Source of the DNA: Rapana venosa
Taxonomy: Eukaryota > Mollusca > Gastropoda > Neogastropoda > Muricidae
DNA length: 64,000 bases
Direction of reading: 5' to 3'
Assembly: GCA_028751875.1 (NCBI GenBank)
Contig: CM054135.1
Span: 3,870,448-3,934,447, forward strand
The notes under the pieces were generated by a model. That model was not told the origin of the DNA. It saw only the letters and a list, made by a program, of their open reading frames with translations, and searched no databases. The position numbers and the translations under genes were made by a program. Of the stretch, positions 1-10,649 are shown piece by piece (the first letter of the stretch is position 1; the number at the start of each line of letters is the position of its first letter).

Positions 1-197
1 CTAGCCCATCAACACCCAGCTTTCCAAAGCCCTGCAGCGATGGAGAAGTGGTAACGGGTACAGGCAGAGGATGCTGCTGGCAGTTCCTTGTAAGCTTTGT
101 ATGGTAGTCTGGGATCACTCATTCTAGTTAGCTTTAGCCAGTAACTAATACATTTAACGTAAGAGTTTAAATAAATTGGGTATATACCAAGCTCTCC
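1..197. other. Unassigned flank of LINE A
   Basis: No reading frame, tRNA-like box or repeat is recognisable. The reverse-transcriptase reading frame of the adjacent LINE stops near position 198, so this stretch is either decayed LINE tail or flanking DNA. Confidence 0.4.
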
Positions 198-1503
198 TTA
201 CACAAAATCATTAGGAGTTCCAGAATCAACATTCAGGAAACGTTTCAATGCAAACAAATGAAGCTTTTCAATTTGACTGTCATTTTCAAATGCCCATATT
301 TCAGCGCCATATTGTAAAATAGATTGTACCTGAGAATCAAATAATTTTATAAATATTTTAAACGAACTACAATCAAGCTTATACATTACACGAAAAATAA
401 CCAGCACAGCTCTCTTTGCCCTATTAACTAAATCCTGACATGCAAAAGTGAAGCTAAGTCTTGTTGAAAAGAATACTCCAAGGTATGTATATGCATTGAC
501 TACTGTAATTTCTTCATTACCATAACACCAATGTTCATGTCTAGCTAGGTAACCACCCTTGCGAAAAACAATAATACTTGTCTTATTCAGGTTTACTTTA
601 ACTATAATTTCTCTGCAGATGCATACAAACAATTCAACTGTCTTTGCAAACCCACTGCTGTTATAGATAGCAAGTTAATATCGTCAGCAAAAAGTTACAC
701 AAACAATTCATTCAAATCAAGAGAAATCCCATGCTTTCCATTTGCAATAATTTCCAGTGCAAGTTCGTTGACAAAAAATGGAAACAAAACAGGACTACAC
801 ACATCACCTTGCTTAACTCCCCTTGTGCAATTTACAAATTCCGATAATGTAACTCCATTTCTTATTCTCGCTTTGACTTCACTGTACATACTCTGAATAC
901 ATTTATGCAGATTCCCTCTAATTCCATTTTAAACAACACAGGCCAAATTAATTTTCTTGATACAGAATCAAAGGCTTTCTCAAAGTCTACAAATGCTCCA
1001 TACAAGTTTTGATCTTTAGAAAACTGTTTTTGAACTGCAGCTAACAAAGTAAATATGTGATCAATGGTAGAGTAATCCTTTTTAAATCCAGCTTGATGCT
1101 CACCTGTGATGTTATTTGTATATATCCATTCCTGCAACCTATTATTGAGTACAGCACTATATACTTTACTGGCAGTATTGCATAATGATATGCTCCTGTA
1201 GTTATTTGTATTGTTTATATCACCTTTCTTAAACAAAGGTTCGATTATTGACACCGACCATTCTTCAGGCAAAGTACCGTTGTCAAACAAATGATTGAAT
1301 AACTTCACTAAAAAAATTAACACAGGTTCTCCAGAATAATTGAAAAATTCTCCAATCAAACCATCAAGTCCAGCTGGTTTTCCATTTTTCAATTTTCCGA
1401 TAGCCCTCAATACCTCTTCCCTTGTTATTGGTTCATCTAGAACTTCATCTGCTTCATCTGTTATATCTATTTCAGTTGAATAATCTACTTCTTTTTCTAG
1501 CAA
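198..1503 (-). pseudogene. LINE A reverse transcriptase, fragmented
   Basis: Three minus-strand fragments read in order. The first (862-1503) has the finger motif 'LKNGKPAGLDGL' and palm motif 'FVDFEKAFDSV'. The second (695-889) has 'GVKQGDVCSPVLF'. A separate frame at about 684-698 encodes the catalytic box 'LFADDINLL', just after a stop codon. The third (198-632) holds the thumb and connection region ('YLGVFFSTRLSF', 'YGAEIWAF'). The order and spacing are those of non-LTR reverse transcriptases. Stops and frameshifts rule out activity. Confidence 0.85.
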
Positions 1504-1959
1504 ACTTAAAACGATGAAACCATTGCTCAGTGGATATATAAATTTTCGGCTGGGACTTTTTTACGTGAAAACTTACCTATTGTTTCCCAAAAGATCCCCT
1601 GGTTCTTAGCAGAACCTAATAGTTCATTTGATATTGATTCCTTCAGTTGTTTCTTTTTTCTAATGATCATGTTTTTATACTCTCTTCTTGCTATACAAAA
1701 GCTATTCTGTCGCCTTTTTGCGATGAACGTTTAAACCTTTTATATAGTCTTCTTACTGTGCGCCTTGTTATTCTACATTCATAATCAAACCAGTCCTTAC
1801 GTGGCTTTCTATGTAACAACATATGTTCTTTTACTATTTCTGAATTCATTGACTCAATACAAATTTGGGCTTGTGGTAGCTTCCACTGATATTTAACAAT
1901 AAACTGATCTTTACCTGCATCCATACAAAGATTAGGAGAATTATTTTTAGAATGCATAT

Positions 1960-2740
1960 CTAAACACAGTAACAGAGGCAAATGGTCCGATTTCATTCTA
2001 TCAAGAATGTTCAGTCTCATAACATCATGAGCAAAATCAAAGAAAGCTGTAGAAGTAAGGAAATAACAACTACACTGCTTCCCCGGTCAGAAATATATGT
2101 AAAACAACCGTCCTGGTCGTTATGGCATATTCCGTTTAAAATACATAGTCCAATTGCAGAGCACATATTCAATAATCGTCTACTATAACAATTTATTGTG
2201 GAATATTTGGAATGTCTTTGATTTTGATTTTCATAATTTTTTCTGTAGTTCTCGTGCAATTCATTTTCATGGACCAAATCAGGGAAGCAGTCAGAAGTCC
2301 TAGCATTCAAATCTCCACACACAATGATATGGATGTCGTTACACAAAAGCAATTTATCTACAATGTTTTCTTCCAGCAAACAATCCATAAGTAGCATCAC
2401 AAGTAGCATAGTACGGTGAATTTTCAGGGGGAAGATAGGTACACACAAGCAAAACATCTCTAGGAAAATGGAAAAAATCTTTATCAAGTACAAAGAACAT
2501 ACAACAGTCACCATCGTCCGTGTGTCGAATGTAAGGAACGAGAACGTTCTTACAAGACAAATAATGCCCCCAGAACACCTTCAATGCTGTGTCAGTTTCA
2601 CTGCTGGTTTTACAAACAGTCCATGTTCATTAAATAAGTTAGACTCAAAATTTTCAACAAAAGTCTCAACAAGGCAATAAAAATCAAAGGAGGAAATGAA
2701 ATGAACAAAGTCTTCATCATTCAGCTTTGACAGTATACCA
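1960..2740 (-). pseudogene. LINE A endonuclease (APE type), fragmented
   Basis: Overlapping minus-strand fragments carry apurinic-endonuclease motifs. 'GDLNAR' (bases 2299-2316) is the conserved G-D-x-N active-site block, and 'SDHLPL' (around 1975-1990) is the catalytic Asp-His block near the C-terminus. 'CTYLPPENSPYY' lies between them and the start. In active elements this domain nicks genomic DNA to prime reverse transcription. The domain is spread over at least three frames, so it is not functional. The linker and RT follow on the same strand. Confidence 0.75.
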
Positions 2741-3529
2741 CACACATTTCAAGGAAGAAACGACAATTTATTTATATCAGTATCGTGTTTTCCCGAACAT
2801 GTGCTGGCACTGTCATCCCCATCATCCAAACTCTCATTCAACATACCGCCATGGCTTCCCACTTCCCTCCTATGTTCACTCATCCACCCACCGCTTTCTC
2901 CCTCACCCTCTGCTACATCATCTGCCACATCACTTGTATTACAGGTGTCCACAGTCTCTTTCTCTGCAATCCCCCTCTCATACTCCATATACACACATCT
3001 CACGCCACCATTACATCTTTGACTGCACTGACAAACATTTATAGGTAAATTTATGCAGCATGATAAACCAGTTGTTTCTATACTGTCATACGTAATGCTT
3101 TTCGAACATTTATCGCTGCTACCTTCCTCATGTGGTATTTCAACATTATAACCGTCTTCTTCACCCTTTTTTTTTTACCAGATTTACAAAACTGGAAAAA
3201 CCCAGAGTATTTTTAGCTTCTATTCGTGATGCATCACTCCCAACGGAAATTCCCACTTGTACATTTAAGCATTTTTGACTGTCACTGGCATGTCCACCCT
3301 ATTTCCCATCCTCCCCATCAGCACGTGCAATGTCACTGCCTTAAGACACGGGTGAGTGGGTTCTGGGCCTGTTGTCATGCTCAGTGCTATCTACCCCTGC
3401 ATAGTTCACAAAGGGTCCCTCTATAAATTTGTTCCCTGGTGAAGAAACACTCTGGTCAAATTTTGCATACCAGGACTTAACGTTCAGAGATTTGCAGGGC
3501 CGGCCAAAGTCCTATTTTGCTTCCCTCAG

Positions 3530-4241
3530 TTGGTCATCTGCATCCAGGACGAACCGCTCCCCTTCAATGACCAGGTGGTCATAGACCATGCTGATCTTCT
3601 TCCCCTGCTGTCTGGCCATCTTAAAGTGAGGAGTCAGCTTCCGTCTGATTTCTCTCACCCTGGCAGTGAAGTCTTCATTGATGAACACTCAGGTGCCCTT
3701 GAGCTTGTGCCTGGCCTTCAGAAGTTTTTCTTTGTCCTTGAACGAGCTGCATCTTGCAACCACGGGTGAGTTTGGGTTGGTATTCAGATGGTGCATGCAC
3801 TCTGTCGAATTGAACACTTTCGCTCATTTTCAGTGTGTCTGTGATCATGTCACTGACCATACCCTCACATTCCTGCCATGTCTCATCCTTCTGCTTTGGA
3901 ATTCCATGAATTATGACATTGTTTCTTTTTGACTGGCCTTCCAGGTAATCCGTCTTTTCCTCCAAAGTTTCGACTCTCGTTTTCTGGACATTGTTTTCTT
4001 TTCTCAATAGCTCATTTTCTTTCTTTAAACTTTCGATAGAAGACCCTATCTCATATAGTGCGTTTTTCATGTCAGATTGAGTTTCTTGTAGACTGGCCAT
4101 GTCGCTTCTCACCTCGCTGAATTGTTTGTTCATGTTTTCATTCATGCTTGACAGCGCTGCCATCATTTCTTTGCATGAATGGTCTTCACCTACTGCCAGA
4201 CCAGTGCTTGACCGTCGCTGCATGCTACTCCTCAATGTTGC
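3530..4241 (-). pseudogene. LINE A ORF1: coiled-coil, L1-ORF1-like RNA-binding protein
   Basis: The open part (3675-4241) contains a serine/methionine-rich start, then a heptad-rich coiled coil (ESLKKENELLRKENN and neighbours). A segment 'RNNVIIHGIP' follows, which is the start of the RRM-like domain of L1-type ORF1 proteins (Transposase_22 family). After a frameshift and a stop near 3688, bases 3530-3685 still encode the C-terminal domain with 'ARVREIRRKLTPHFKMARQ'. In L1 this protein trimerises through the coiled coil and chaperones the element RNA. It lies directly downstream of the 2A leader and in the same frame. The next reading frame on this strand is the endonuclease. Confidence 0.75.
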
Positions 4242-4244
4242 CTA

Positions 4245-4487
4245 TTTGAAGGGGTCTGGCTTTGGAGGCCCTGGGTTTATTTCAATGTCGCCACACTGAT
4301 GTATCAAACTGCCCATGTATAACAAAAATAGGAGCACACCTGTCACTACACCTTCGCGTCTTGTTCTTAGTGTCAACACACGCATAAACATGGTGGCCTT
4401 AAATTTTGCTCTGTTGAACATGAAAGCCAGGAATACAGGCAAAAGTCCACCACACACAGCCCGGAAGGCTAAAGGTGAGACTGGCAT
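4245..4487 (-). pseudogene. LINE A ORF1 leader with 2A-like ribosome-skipping motif
   Basis: An 81-residue ATG-initiated frame with a hydrophobic stretch near residues 48-63 followed by DIEINPGP at residues 67-74 (bases 4266-4289). This matches the canonical 2A consensus D-x-E-x-N-P-G-P, at which the ribosome skips the Gly-Pro bond and releases the upstream peptide. 2A-like motifs at the N-terminus of ORF1 are known in APE-type non-LTR retrotransposons of invertebrates, where some double as signal sequences. The downstream coiled-coil frame is in the same register, separated by a single TAG at 4242-4244. The leader was therefore probably the N-terminus of ORF1, now cut off by one nonsense change. 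The hydrophobic segment just before the motif is a candidate signal peptide or membrane anchor. Confidence 0.8.
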
Positions 4488-4619
4488 ACTGCACCACCTA
4501 TCTACCTGCCAAATGTCACAACTGCAAAGTCCCTATAACTGTTTCATTTAAGTAAACACAGGAGAACTCTTTAAACACGTCCACTCGTGATGAGTTCACA
4601 TTTGACCCCCCTCCCTCCC

Positions 4620-4621
<2 letters not shown>

Positions 4622-4683
<62 letters not shown>
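4622..4683. repeat. (GA)n microsatellite
   Basis: About 31 uninterrupted GA dinucleotides on the + strand, just outside the 5' end of LINE A. Confidence 0.98.
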
Positions 4684-4685
<2 letters not shown>

Positions 4686-5284
4686 CAAATATATATATTG
4701 CTTCCCTGATCGCTTGCTCGCTTACTCATTTTTTCTGTCACTCTCCTTTCCCACTCTCCTTTCCCTCACTTTCTTTCTGTCTTCCACTTTCACATAAACC
4801 ATCATAAAAAAAATTTGATTTCTATCACTCTGCCAATCTCCCCATGTCGTTTTTCTCCTTCCTGTCTCTTCTTTCATTCTTTTTGGTATTTTCCTAATGC
4901 ATGGAATGTATTATTGTTTTGATGAATGTTTGGTTCATAGATTTTGTGATGCCTTGTTTATAGACATCTTAAATACATGCAATCTTCTTTGTTTTACCTC
5001 ATTAGTATACTAGGCCTTTTGGAAATGCATTGGGTGTAATTGATATGTAGTTGTTCGAACTTAGCACTGTTGTTGTCGCTTATTTGGTATTTTTAACATT
5101 TTTTTTATTCGGTTTTTGGCCACATTGTGACTTGACAATATGTTTTTGAAGAAGCGTTTTATGTGGGTGTTTTGTCATACTTTGATTTTTGGCTTGTTTT
5201 GACAATGATGTAACCTGAGATGCTTCCATTCTGTTGGTCTGTCTGTCTGTCTGTCTATCTGTCTGTCTGTCTCTCACTCCCTCT
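4684..5284. other. Unassigned AT-rich stretch with a (GTCT)n repeat
   Basis: No coding motif seen on either strand. A (GTCT)n tetranucleotide array with one variant unit sits at about 5238-5273. The rest is AT-rich. Confidence 0.6.
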
Positions 5285-5919
5285 CTCTTTGTCTGATTGT
5301 ACTATACCATTCTTGTATTATGTTAATAATGTATAGAGGGCATCTTCCCAGCTAACCATATATCATTTTGTATGGAGTTTTCAATATACACCCAAAAATC
5401 TCTTCCAAGCAATTATGTATACTTTCTCTATATGCTCTAATTTATGTAACCCCTTTACCTCTCATGAGTATAGTGAAACTAGCTGCACTTTAATGTAAAA
5501 AAATCGTGAAAAATGTTTCAGTGTTAATTTTTTTTATATCTATGAAAAACCCTATTTAGTTCTACAACAGCTTTCGTTCCCTTGGTCACGAGGTGATCTG
5601 GGCCCAGCTTAGCACTAAGTTTTGTTGTAAAACTAAACCCTAAATAGCAATATTTATTTACCACGTCTAATTTGAAACTATTGTAAACCCACTGTTTATT
5701 ATTTTCTAAGAAAACCTCCTTTTCTAAAGACCATTACTTTGCTTTTATGAGAATAAAAATTTAATTGCAGATCATCACAACAAGATTTCAATACATTCAG
5801 TTAGTTTTGTATTCCTCCAGTAGTCGTTGGAATAAAAGCCACATCATCTGCAAAAGCAGTATAAAGATTTCCATAGTGTCTGGTACAAGTTGTATTTTAT
5901 GTTTATCTTTTTTACCCAT

Positions 5920-6816
5920 CATCATCATCATCAGACCCGTGACCTTGGCGGTCGTGGGGGAGACATGAAAGACGATGCTGTGGTAAGCCTCCTCCATCCA
6001 TCTCGGTCCTCGGCTCTGCGCAGTAGTGCCGAGTCATTCATCCTGGTCCATTCTCTGATGTTGTCCATCCATGACTTGTTCTTTCTTCCCCTCCTTCTGC
6101 CACCTTCGAGTGTTCCCTGCAGTACTGTTTTGGGCAGAGTGTTGTGGCGGGTGACGTGGCCGAACCATGTCAGCTTTTTCTTCTTGAGGATGGTGAGAAG
6201 GGGTTCCTGTAGACCTGCCAGCCGTGTTATTTGACTCTTGACAAATTCATTGGTCTTTCGTTCTCTCCAGGATATGCCCAGTAGTTTTCTATGGCATTTT
6301 GTTTCGAATGACTGGATTTGCTTTGCTGTTTCAGCAGTCAATGTCCAGGTTTCACTTCCGTACAGCAGGATCGACTGAATTAGGGCTTTGTAGAGCTTTA
6401 GTTTGATTGGAAACTGATCTCTTTACTTTTCAATATGGTGGTGAGTTTTGTCATGGAAGATGTTGCCATGGCTATTCTGACTTTGATTTCTGTCGTCGAT
6501 CGCCCGTCCTTTGTGAGTGTAGCGCCGAGGTATTTAAAAGCGTCTACCTCCTCCAGTTGTTGGCCGTTCATGTAAATTTTAGCGGTGGCATTGCTCGTGC
6601 TGTTCACAAGTACTTTACTTTTCTCCGAGCTCACCTCCATCCCATATGCTCCAGCTCTGTTCTCAAGTCTGGTCGTAAGATCTTGCAGCTCTGTGTTACT
6701 TCCGCCCATGAGGTCAATGTCATCGGCAAACCGTAAGTTGTTGAGGGGTCTGCCGCCAATGGAGATGGTAGAGTGGAAGTCATGTAGGGTCTCTCTCATA
6801 ATGTTTTCCAAGAATG
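5920..6816 (-). mobile_element. RTE copy 1: 5'-truncated, nested in LINE B2
   Basis: A 5'-truncated RTE-clade retrotransposon read on the minus strand. It encodes the end of the RT ('NLRFADDIDLMGG', 'KYLGATLTKDGRS') and the C-terminal region ('KLTWFGHVTRHNTLPK', 'GGRRRGRKNKSWMDN'). Its 3' tail is the trinucleotide run seen on + as (ATC)n at about 5919-5934. It is flanked by a direct repeat, ttttacccat, at 5910-5919 and 6817-6826, a good target-site duplication. It is nearly identical to the corresponding part of the full-length copy at 45569-48796 and to 61336-62207. One frame break falls near 6398-6410, where the copy lacks a base. Confidence 0.9.
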
Positions 6817-6849
6817 TTTTACCCATAGTCTCAGATAAATGGTTGATAC

Positions 6850-6942
6850 ATAATAATAAGAAGAAGAAGAAGAAGAAGAATAGTAGTAGTTGTAGTAGTG
6901 GTATATGTAGTAATGATAATAATAATAATAATAATAGTAGTA

Positions 6943-6983
<41 letters not shown>
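6850..6983. repeat. (TAA)n / (AAG)n / (TAG)n microsatellite inside LINE B2
   Basis: Trinucleotide array: (AAG)n at about 6858-6880, then (TAG)n, then long (TAA)n to 6983. Read on the minus strand it inserts long Tyr, Leu or Ser runs between the 'RQGCVLS' and 'INHLSE' segments of the RT. Confidence 0.95.
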
Positions 6984-7105
6984 GAGTAAGGCTTAACACA
7001 CATCCTTGTCTCATACCAATCATGCATTTCAAAAAAATTCAGACAATTCACAGTTTGCACATAGACATGAAAATAATGTTTAATACATAGCTGACATGGC
7101 TGCAA

Positions 7106-7760
7106 GGAACTTTCCCTTTAAGCCTGATCTTCGATGCACTCCATAAGTAAGTCATATCTGACAGAAAGACAGCTATAGGAGTTTCGAAAAAATATTTGTT
7201 AAAGAAGAATATCTTCTATATTTTGATACTTACTGCTTTGGAGTCACATGTAAGATGTAATGTTTTGCCACTTAAAAACAATGTACATCGATATAGTGAA
7301 TGAATTAGAATAAACAGTGTCCATTTTGAAACCCAAAAGTTGAGGACGAAAAGCATTACCTTATAAATGCTTAGTAAAATTATTTAAGAATTACATTTTT
7401 AAGTGATGCTTTGATACACCTTTTTACGATCTGCCTAAATCAGAAAACAGTAGCAAAAATCACTGTCTAGATATATCTTTCATGCCAACAATAAGAGAAA
7501 AAGATTGTTGTAGTAAGATAATCACATCACAAACGAAGATAACGGTTATCATTATGCTATGAGTTTGAGTAATTATATGTGAATTGATTTTTTTTCCAGA
7601 CATACAAAATGTACACTTAGAACAATATTGTAAATTGCTTTTAATAGACATGTATTTTTTCATGTATTTGTGCATTGTGTCGTCATTTCTTTCATAGAAA
7701 TAGAGCTTGGTATTTTGTGTTTTATTTGGATTTTCCCCATTCTGTGGGATTGTCAATTTC
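7106..7760. other. Unassigned AT-rich stretch
   Basis: Both strands were read and no protein motif or tRNA-like box was recognised. The last part leads into a LINE-like 3' end module at 7762. Confidence 0.5.
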
Positions 7761-7761
7761 T

Positions 7762-7813
7762 CCTATGCCAACCATGTATTATGGCCCAAGGCTGAGGTAC
7801 ATTAAATTTCATA

Positions 7814-7880
<67 letters not shown>
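7762..7880 (+). repeat. LINE-type 3' end module followed by (CT)n
   Basis: A stretch reading atgtattatggcccaaggct, then 'gaggtacattaaatttc', runs into (CT)31 at about 7817-7878. A similar module (atgtattgtggcccagggt) precedes the (CT)n array at 10075-10245, which lies in the 3' flank of LINE B. The shared layout suggests that (CT)n is the tail of this LINE family and that this is an isolated 3' end. Confidence 0.5.
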
Positions 7881-7881
<1 letters not shown>

Positions 7882-8335
7882 TTCCCTTCTTTCTATCTTC
7901 GCAGAAACTATCATAAAAGTTATCATTTTAAAAATATTTAGGTTCATATATTGGATTTGATCATGCACTCTTAGCCACTAAATAAGAACAGTAGGGTTTT
8001 TTCTTATATATATGCTACCTTCTTTCAAAATTCTTTCATTTCTTTTTTATTAACACAATTTTAAGAGTTATGTTTGGATATTGTATGGGGCATTACATCT
8101 TAATGTTGATTTAAAAAAAAGTATTTTTGTTGTTAGTTTTGTTTGTTTGCTTTTTTAATTCAAAACATTGTTTTCAAGTAAGAAAGGTTTGTGCTGTACT
8201 TCTTTATTAAACACTAGATTATTTTCGTGGCTAGAAAACAATCACTTGATCTGTGAAAACTAAATAGATTTTTGGAAAAGGTACTCCACAGTAGACCAGA
8301 TTTTCAATCTGTATTCAATTGTCCAAAAGTGTATG
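7881..8335. other. Unassigned AT-rich stretch
   Basis: AT-rich with no supported feature. It may include decayed 5' sequence of LINE B, whose first recognisable RT motif begins near 8355. Confidence 0.45.
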
Positions 8336-8359
8336 TCCAAAAAAGGTAAAAAAATAACT

Positions 8360-8990
8360 CTATGTAGCTTTTGTTGACTTCAAAAAAGCTTTTGACTCGG
8401 TTAAACAATGTAAACATTTGAATTGTATTAAAAGTCAGGGGATAAAAGGAAAGTTTCTTGCTTCATTATCAGCCATGTATAACTCATTATTGTCGTGCAT
8501 CCGAACAAACAGCCAATTATCAGAGTTTTTTGGTTGTCCAATAAGAGTCAGGCAAGGTTGTGTTCTAAGTCCTGCATTGTTTTCAATATTCATTAATCAG
8601 CTAGCTAATGATGTGAATGAAAAAAGAAGGCACGGAGTCCAGTTATTACCTAATATTATGGATATCTTTATTCTGCTCTTTGCAAACGATGTTGCACTAT
8701 TTTCAACAACCCCGGGAGGTTTACAACATTAATTAAACATTTTAAAAGACTGGTGTAATGATTTTCAATTGTTGAGTGAAAGCATCAATAAACTAAGGTG
8801 ATGGTTTTTAGGAAAGGGGGATTTCTTTAAAAACAAGAACAGTGGTACTACAATGGTATCAGTTTAGAAGTTGTGAATCAGTATTGCTATATAGGGTTTA
8901 GCTTCACAACAAAGATTAGCTGTAAATTGAGTACATAATATTTATTCACTAAGGTAAGGAAGGCGGAAGTTCAGTTAAAAAAGTCTTTCA
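8360..8990 (+). pseudogene. LINE B reverse transcriptase fragment
   Basis: Contains palm motif A 'FVDFKKAFDSV', then 'IRVRQGCVLSPALFSIF' and 'FANDVALFSTT', in which the catalytic box FADD has changed to FAND. Loss of the first catalytic Asp would by itself abolish polymerase activity. The frame ends at a stop after 'GGLQH' (8732). Decayed continuation ('VFRKGGF', 'YIGFSFTTKISCKL') lies in other frames up to about 8990. Confidence 0.8.
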
Positions 8991-9631
8991 TAGGCATAAA
9001 GAGATGAACGTTCGTACTTTTTTCAAGATTTTCGATACTACGATTCAGACTATTTTATTGTATTCAGCAGAAATATGGGGCAGACTAGAACATATGGGAA
9101 AACTCATTTGATGGCATGTAAAAGATTTTAGGAGTACCCGTAAGAATACCAACAAGATGGTATACGGTTATTTAGGTAGATATCTACTTAATGTCAACTC
9201 CTGTACTAGTACTATTAAGTACTGGTTAAAACTATTAAAAATAGATCAAAATAGAGTAATATCTAATGCTTACTGCATGTAGCTAGAATTACATAGAAAT
9301 GGAAAATAATGCTGAATTTAAAGAATAAGAGAGATTTTGTGTGAAACAGGTTTTAACATTGTTTGGATGGAACAAAAGTGGTGGGGATGTAAAAGCTTTT
9401 GTTTATATGTTTAAACAAAGATAAGTGGATATGTTCATTCAAGAATGGGACGGGACTATGAGAGATAAAGAGGGGTATGATAATTATAGATCGCTTAAAG
9501 TAGTTTTGTAACAGAGCAATATATAAACACTACTGATTTCTACTGCTTTCGAGTAGAAATTAAACAAGCAAGATTTAATGTTTACCCCTTAATAATAATG
9601 TATATGATTTAGTGATAATGCTCGAGACAAA

Positions 9632-9853
9632 TTGTGTCCTTTTTGTAAATCAAAAATTGAAAATGAAGCTCACTTTCTCTTGGAATGTTACATGTACATA
9701 AACTTGAGAATAAAGTTCTTAAGCAAGTCCATCGATGTGCCATTGCCAAATCTGCTCAAAGACGCAACTGATAAGTACAGACAGGGTTTAGCTAGATATA
9801 TTTGTCACTCTTTTAACAAAAGGAAGACAATGATACTTCAAGCTGTATATTGA
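9632..9853 (+). pseudogene. LINE B C-terminal Cys/His segment
   Basis: Encodes 'CPFCKSKIENEAHFLLECYM', a C-x2-C...H...C pattern typical of the C-terminus of several non-LTR retrotransposon ORF2 proteins, followed by about 50 residues to a TGA stop. The related copy LINE B3 has the matching 'CKKHCDDEFHFLFHC'. This segment marks the end of ORF2. Confidence 0.7.
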
Positions 9854-10074
9854 AAACCTATTATGAGTTGATATGTACTTTATATGCATGACTCACAATT
9901 TTCTTCATTTTCTTTAGACATATTCTTCTTTTGTGATTTGATTATGCTTGATATAGGGGTCATGACAATGAATTAGAATAGTCTGTGTTTTTCTACTTTC
10001 ATAAGTCATAAATCTATGCTTTTGAGCATTTGCTTTGCCTATAATATGAATTAACCCATTGTTTTATTCCACGC

Positions 10075-10142
10075 CCAACGAATGTATTGTGGCCCAGGGT
10101 CAATGAATGTTAAATAATTTCAGAGTTCAGTGTTTTCTCTCT

Positions 10143-10206
<64 letters not shown>

Positions 10207-10250
10207 CTCTCTCTCTCTCTCCCCTCTCTCTCTCTCGCGCGCGCTATCCC
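10075..10250 (+). repeat. 3' module of LINE B with (CT)n array
   Basis: (CT)n with a few interruptions from about 10135 to 10245, ending in a short GC-dinucleotide run. It is preceded by the 'ggcccaggg' module shared with 7762-7816. Confidence 0.85.
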
Positions 10251-10271
10251 TCTCTGATTTACTTACATATA

Positions 10272-10445
10272 ATCAGTGTATCTGTTTTGACACTAATTTT
10301 TGGTTCAGTTAAGGATTATGTGTTCATTGAATACATATCTATCTCTTTTGTTAAATGATTATTATTAATGTATCTGTTGTGACATTAATTTTTGGAAGAG
10401 TTGGGGATTGTGCTCTTGTTGAATAGCTGTGTCCTTTCTTTAAAT
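10272..10445 (+). repeat. Degenerate tandem duplication (~95 bp unit)
   Basis: Two imperfect units start with gtatctgttttgacactaat (about 10276) and gtatctgttgtgacattaat (about 10371) and run in parallel through 'tgtgttcattgaata'/'gtgctcttgttgaata'. Confidence 0.7.
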
Positions 10446-10649
10446 TACAGGTTAACCTTTTGTTGTTACCATTGCATTTTTGTGGGGTGTTCGCTGCCTT
10501 GCTTCTTCTGTTTTGCTTTTTGGGATTTTTTTATTTGGTTGTTACGTTTTGATTGTGCCAAATCAGGGCAAGGGCCGATGGTGAAAAAAGTATGTGGATG
10601 CCTATCTGTAACCCTTGAAAAATAAATAATAAAGAAATATTAAAATTGT

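Larger units (their letters stand above)
198..4560 (-). mobile_element. LINE A: non-LTR retrotransposon with 2A-like leader
   Basis: A decayed APE-type non-LTR retrotransposon read on the minus strand. From 5' to 3' it holds a hydrophobic leader with a 2A-like motif (4245-4487), a coiled-coil ORF1 with an L1-ORF1-like C-terminal domain (3530-4235), an acidic stretch (2749-3003), an apurinic-type endonuclease (about 1960-2740) and a reverse transcriptase (198-1503). The C-terminal Cys/His segment seen in related copies at 9632 and 41222 is absent, so the 3' end is truncated near 198. The RT sequence resembles LINE B, B2 and B3 in this window, including the shared 'VFRKGG' and 'KRFL' patches. 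Clade is not assigned with confidence (CR1/Rex1/L1-like features). Frameshifts and stops throughout make it non-functional. Confidence 0.85.
5285..7105 (-). mobile_element. LINE B2: relic split by an RTE insertion
   Basis: A minus-strand LINE relic of the same family as LINE B (8340-9853). The 5' part (about 6826-7032) encodes 'GMRQGCVLS' and then a stretch ending 'HLSETMGK'. The 3' part (5285-5909) continues with 'HKIQLVPDTMEIFILL', the catalytic box 'LLFADDVAF' in a shifted frame (about 5826-5845), 'VMVFRKGGF' and 'AWKRFLGVY'. The two parts join in register if the RTE copy at 5920-6816 is removed. A (TTA)n/(TTC)n expansion at 6850-6983 sits inside the RT domain. The frame is heavily decayed. 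Confidence 0.75.
8340..10630 (+). mobile_element. LINE B: degenerate non-LTR retrotransposon
   Basis: Plus-strand relic that begins inside the RT ('FVDFKKAFDSV' near 8365-8400) and continues through the RT core (8418-8732), the thumb region in shifted frames to about 9540, and a C-terminal Cys/His segment (9632-9853). The 3' flank holds a 'ggcccaggg' module, a (CT)n array and a terminal region near 10555-10630 (gggcaagggccgatggtg, then AATAAATAATAAA). It belongs with LINE A, B2 and B3. The 5' end, endonuclease and ORF1 are missing. Confidence 0.8.

Noticed and set aside
2727..3048. Three overlapping plus-strand frames rich in His/Pro/Ser
   Set aside because: They are antisense to the acidic linker of LINE A on the minus strand, and nothing in them resembles a known protein.
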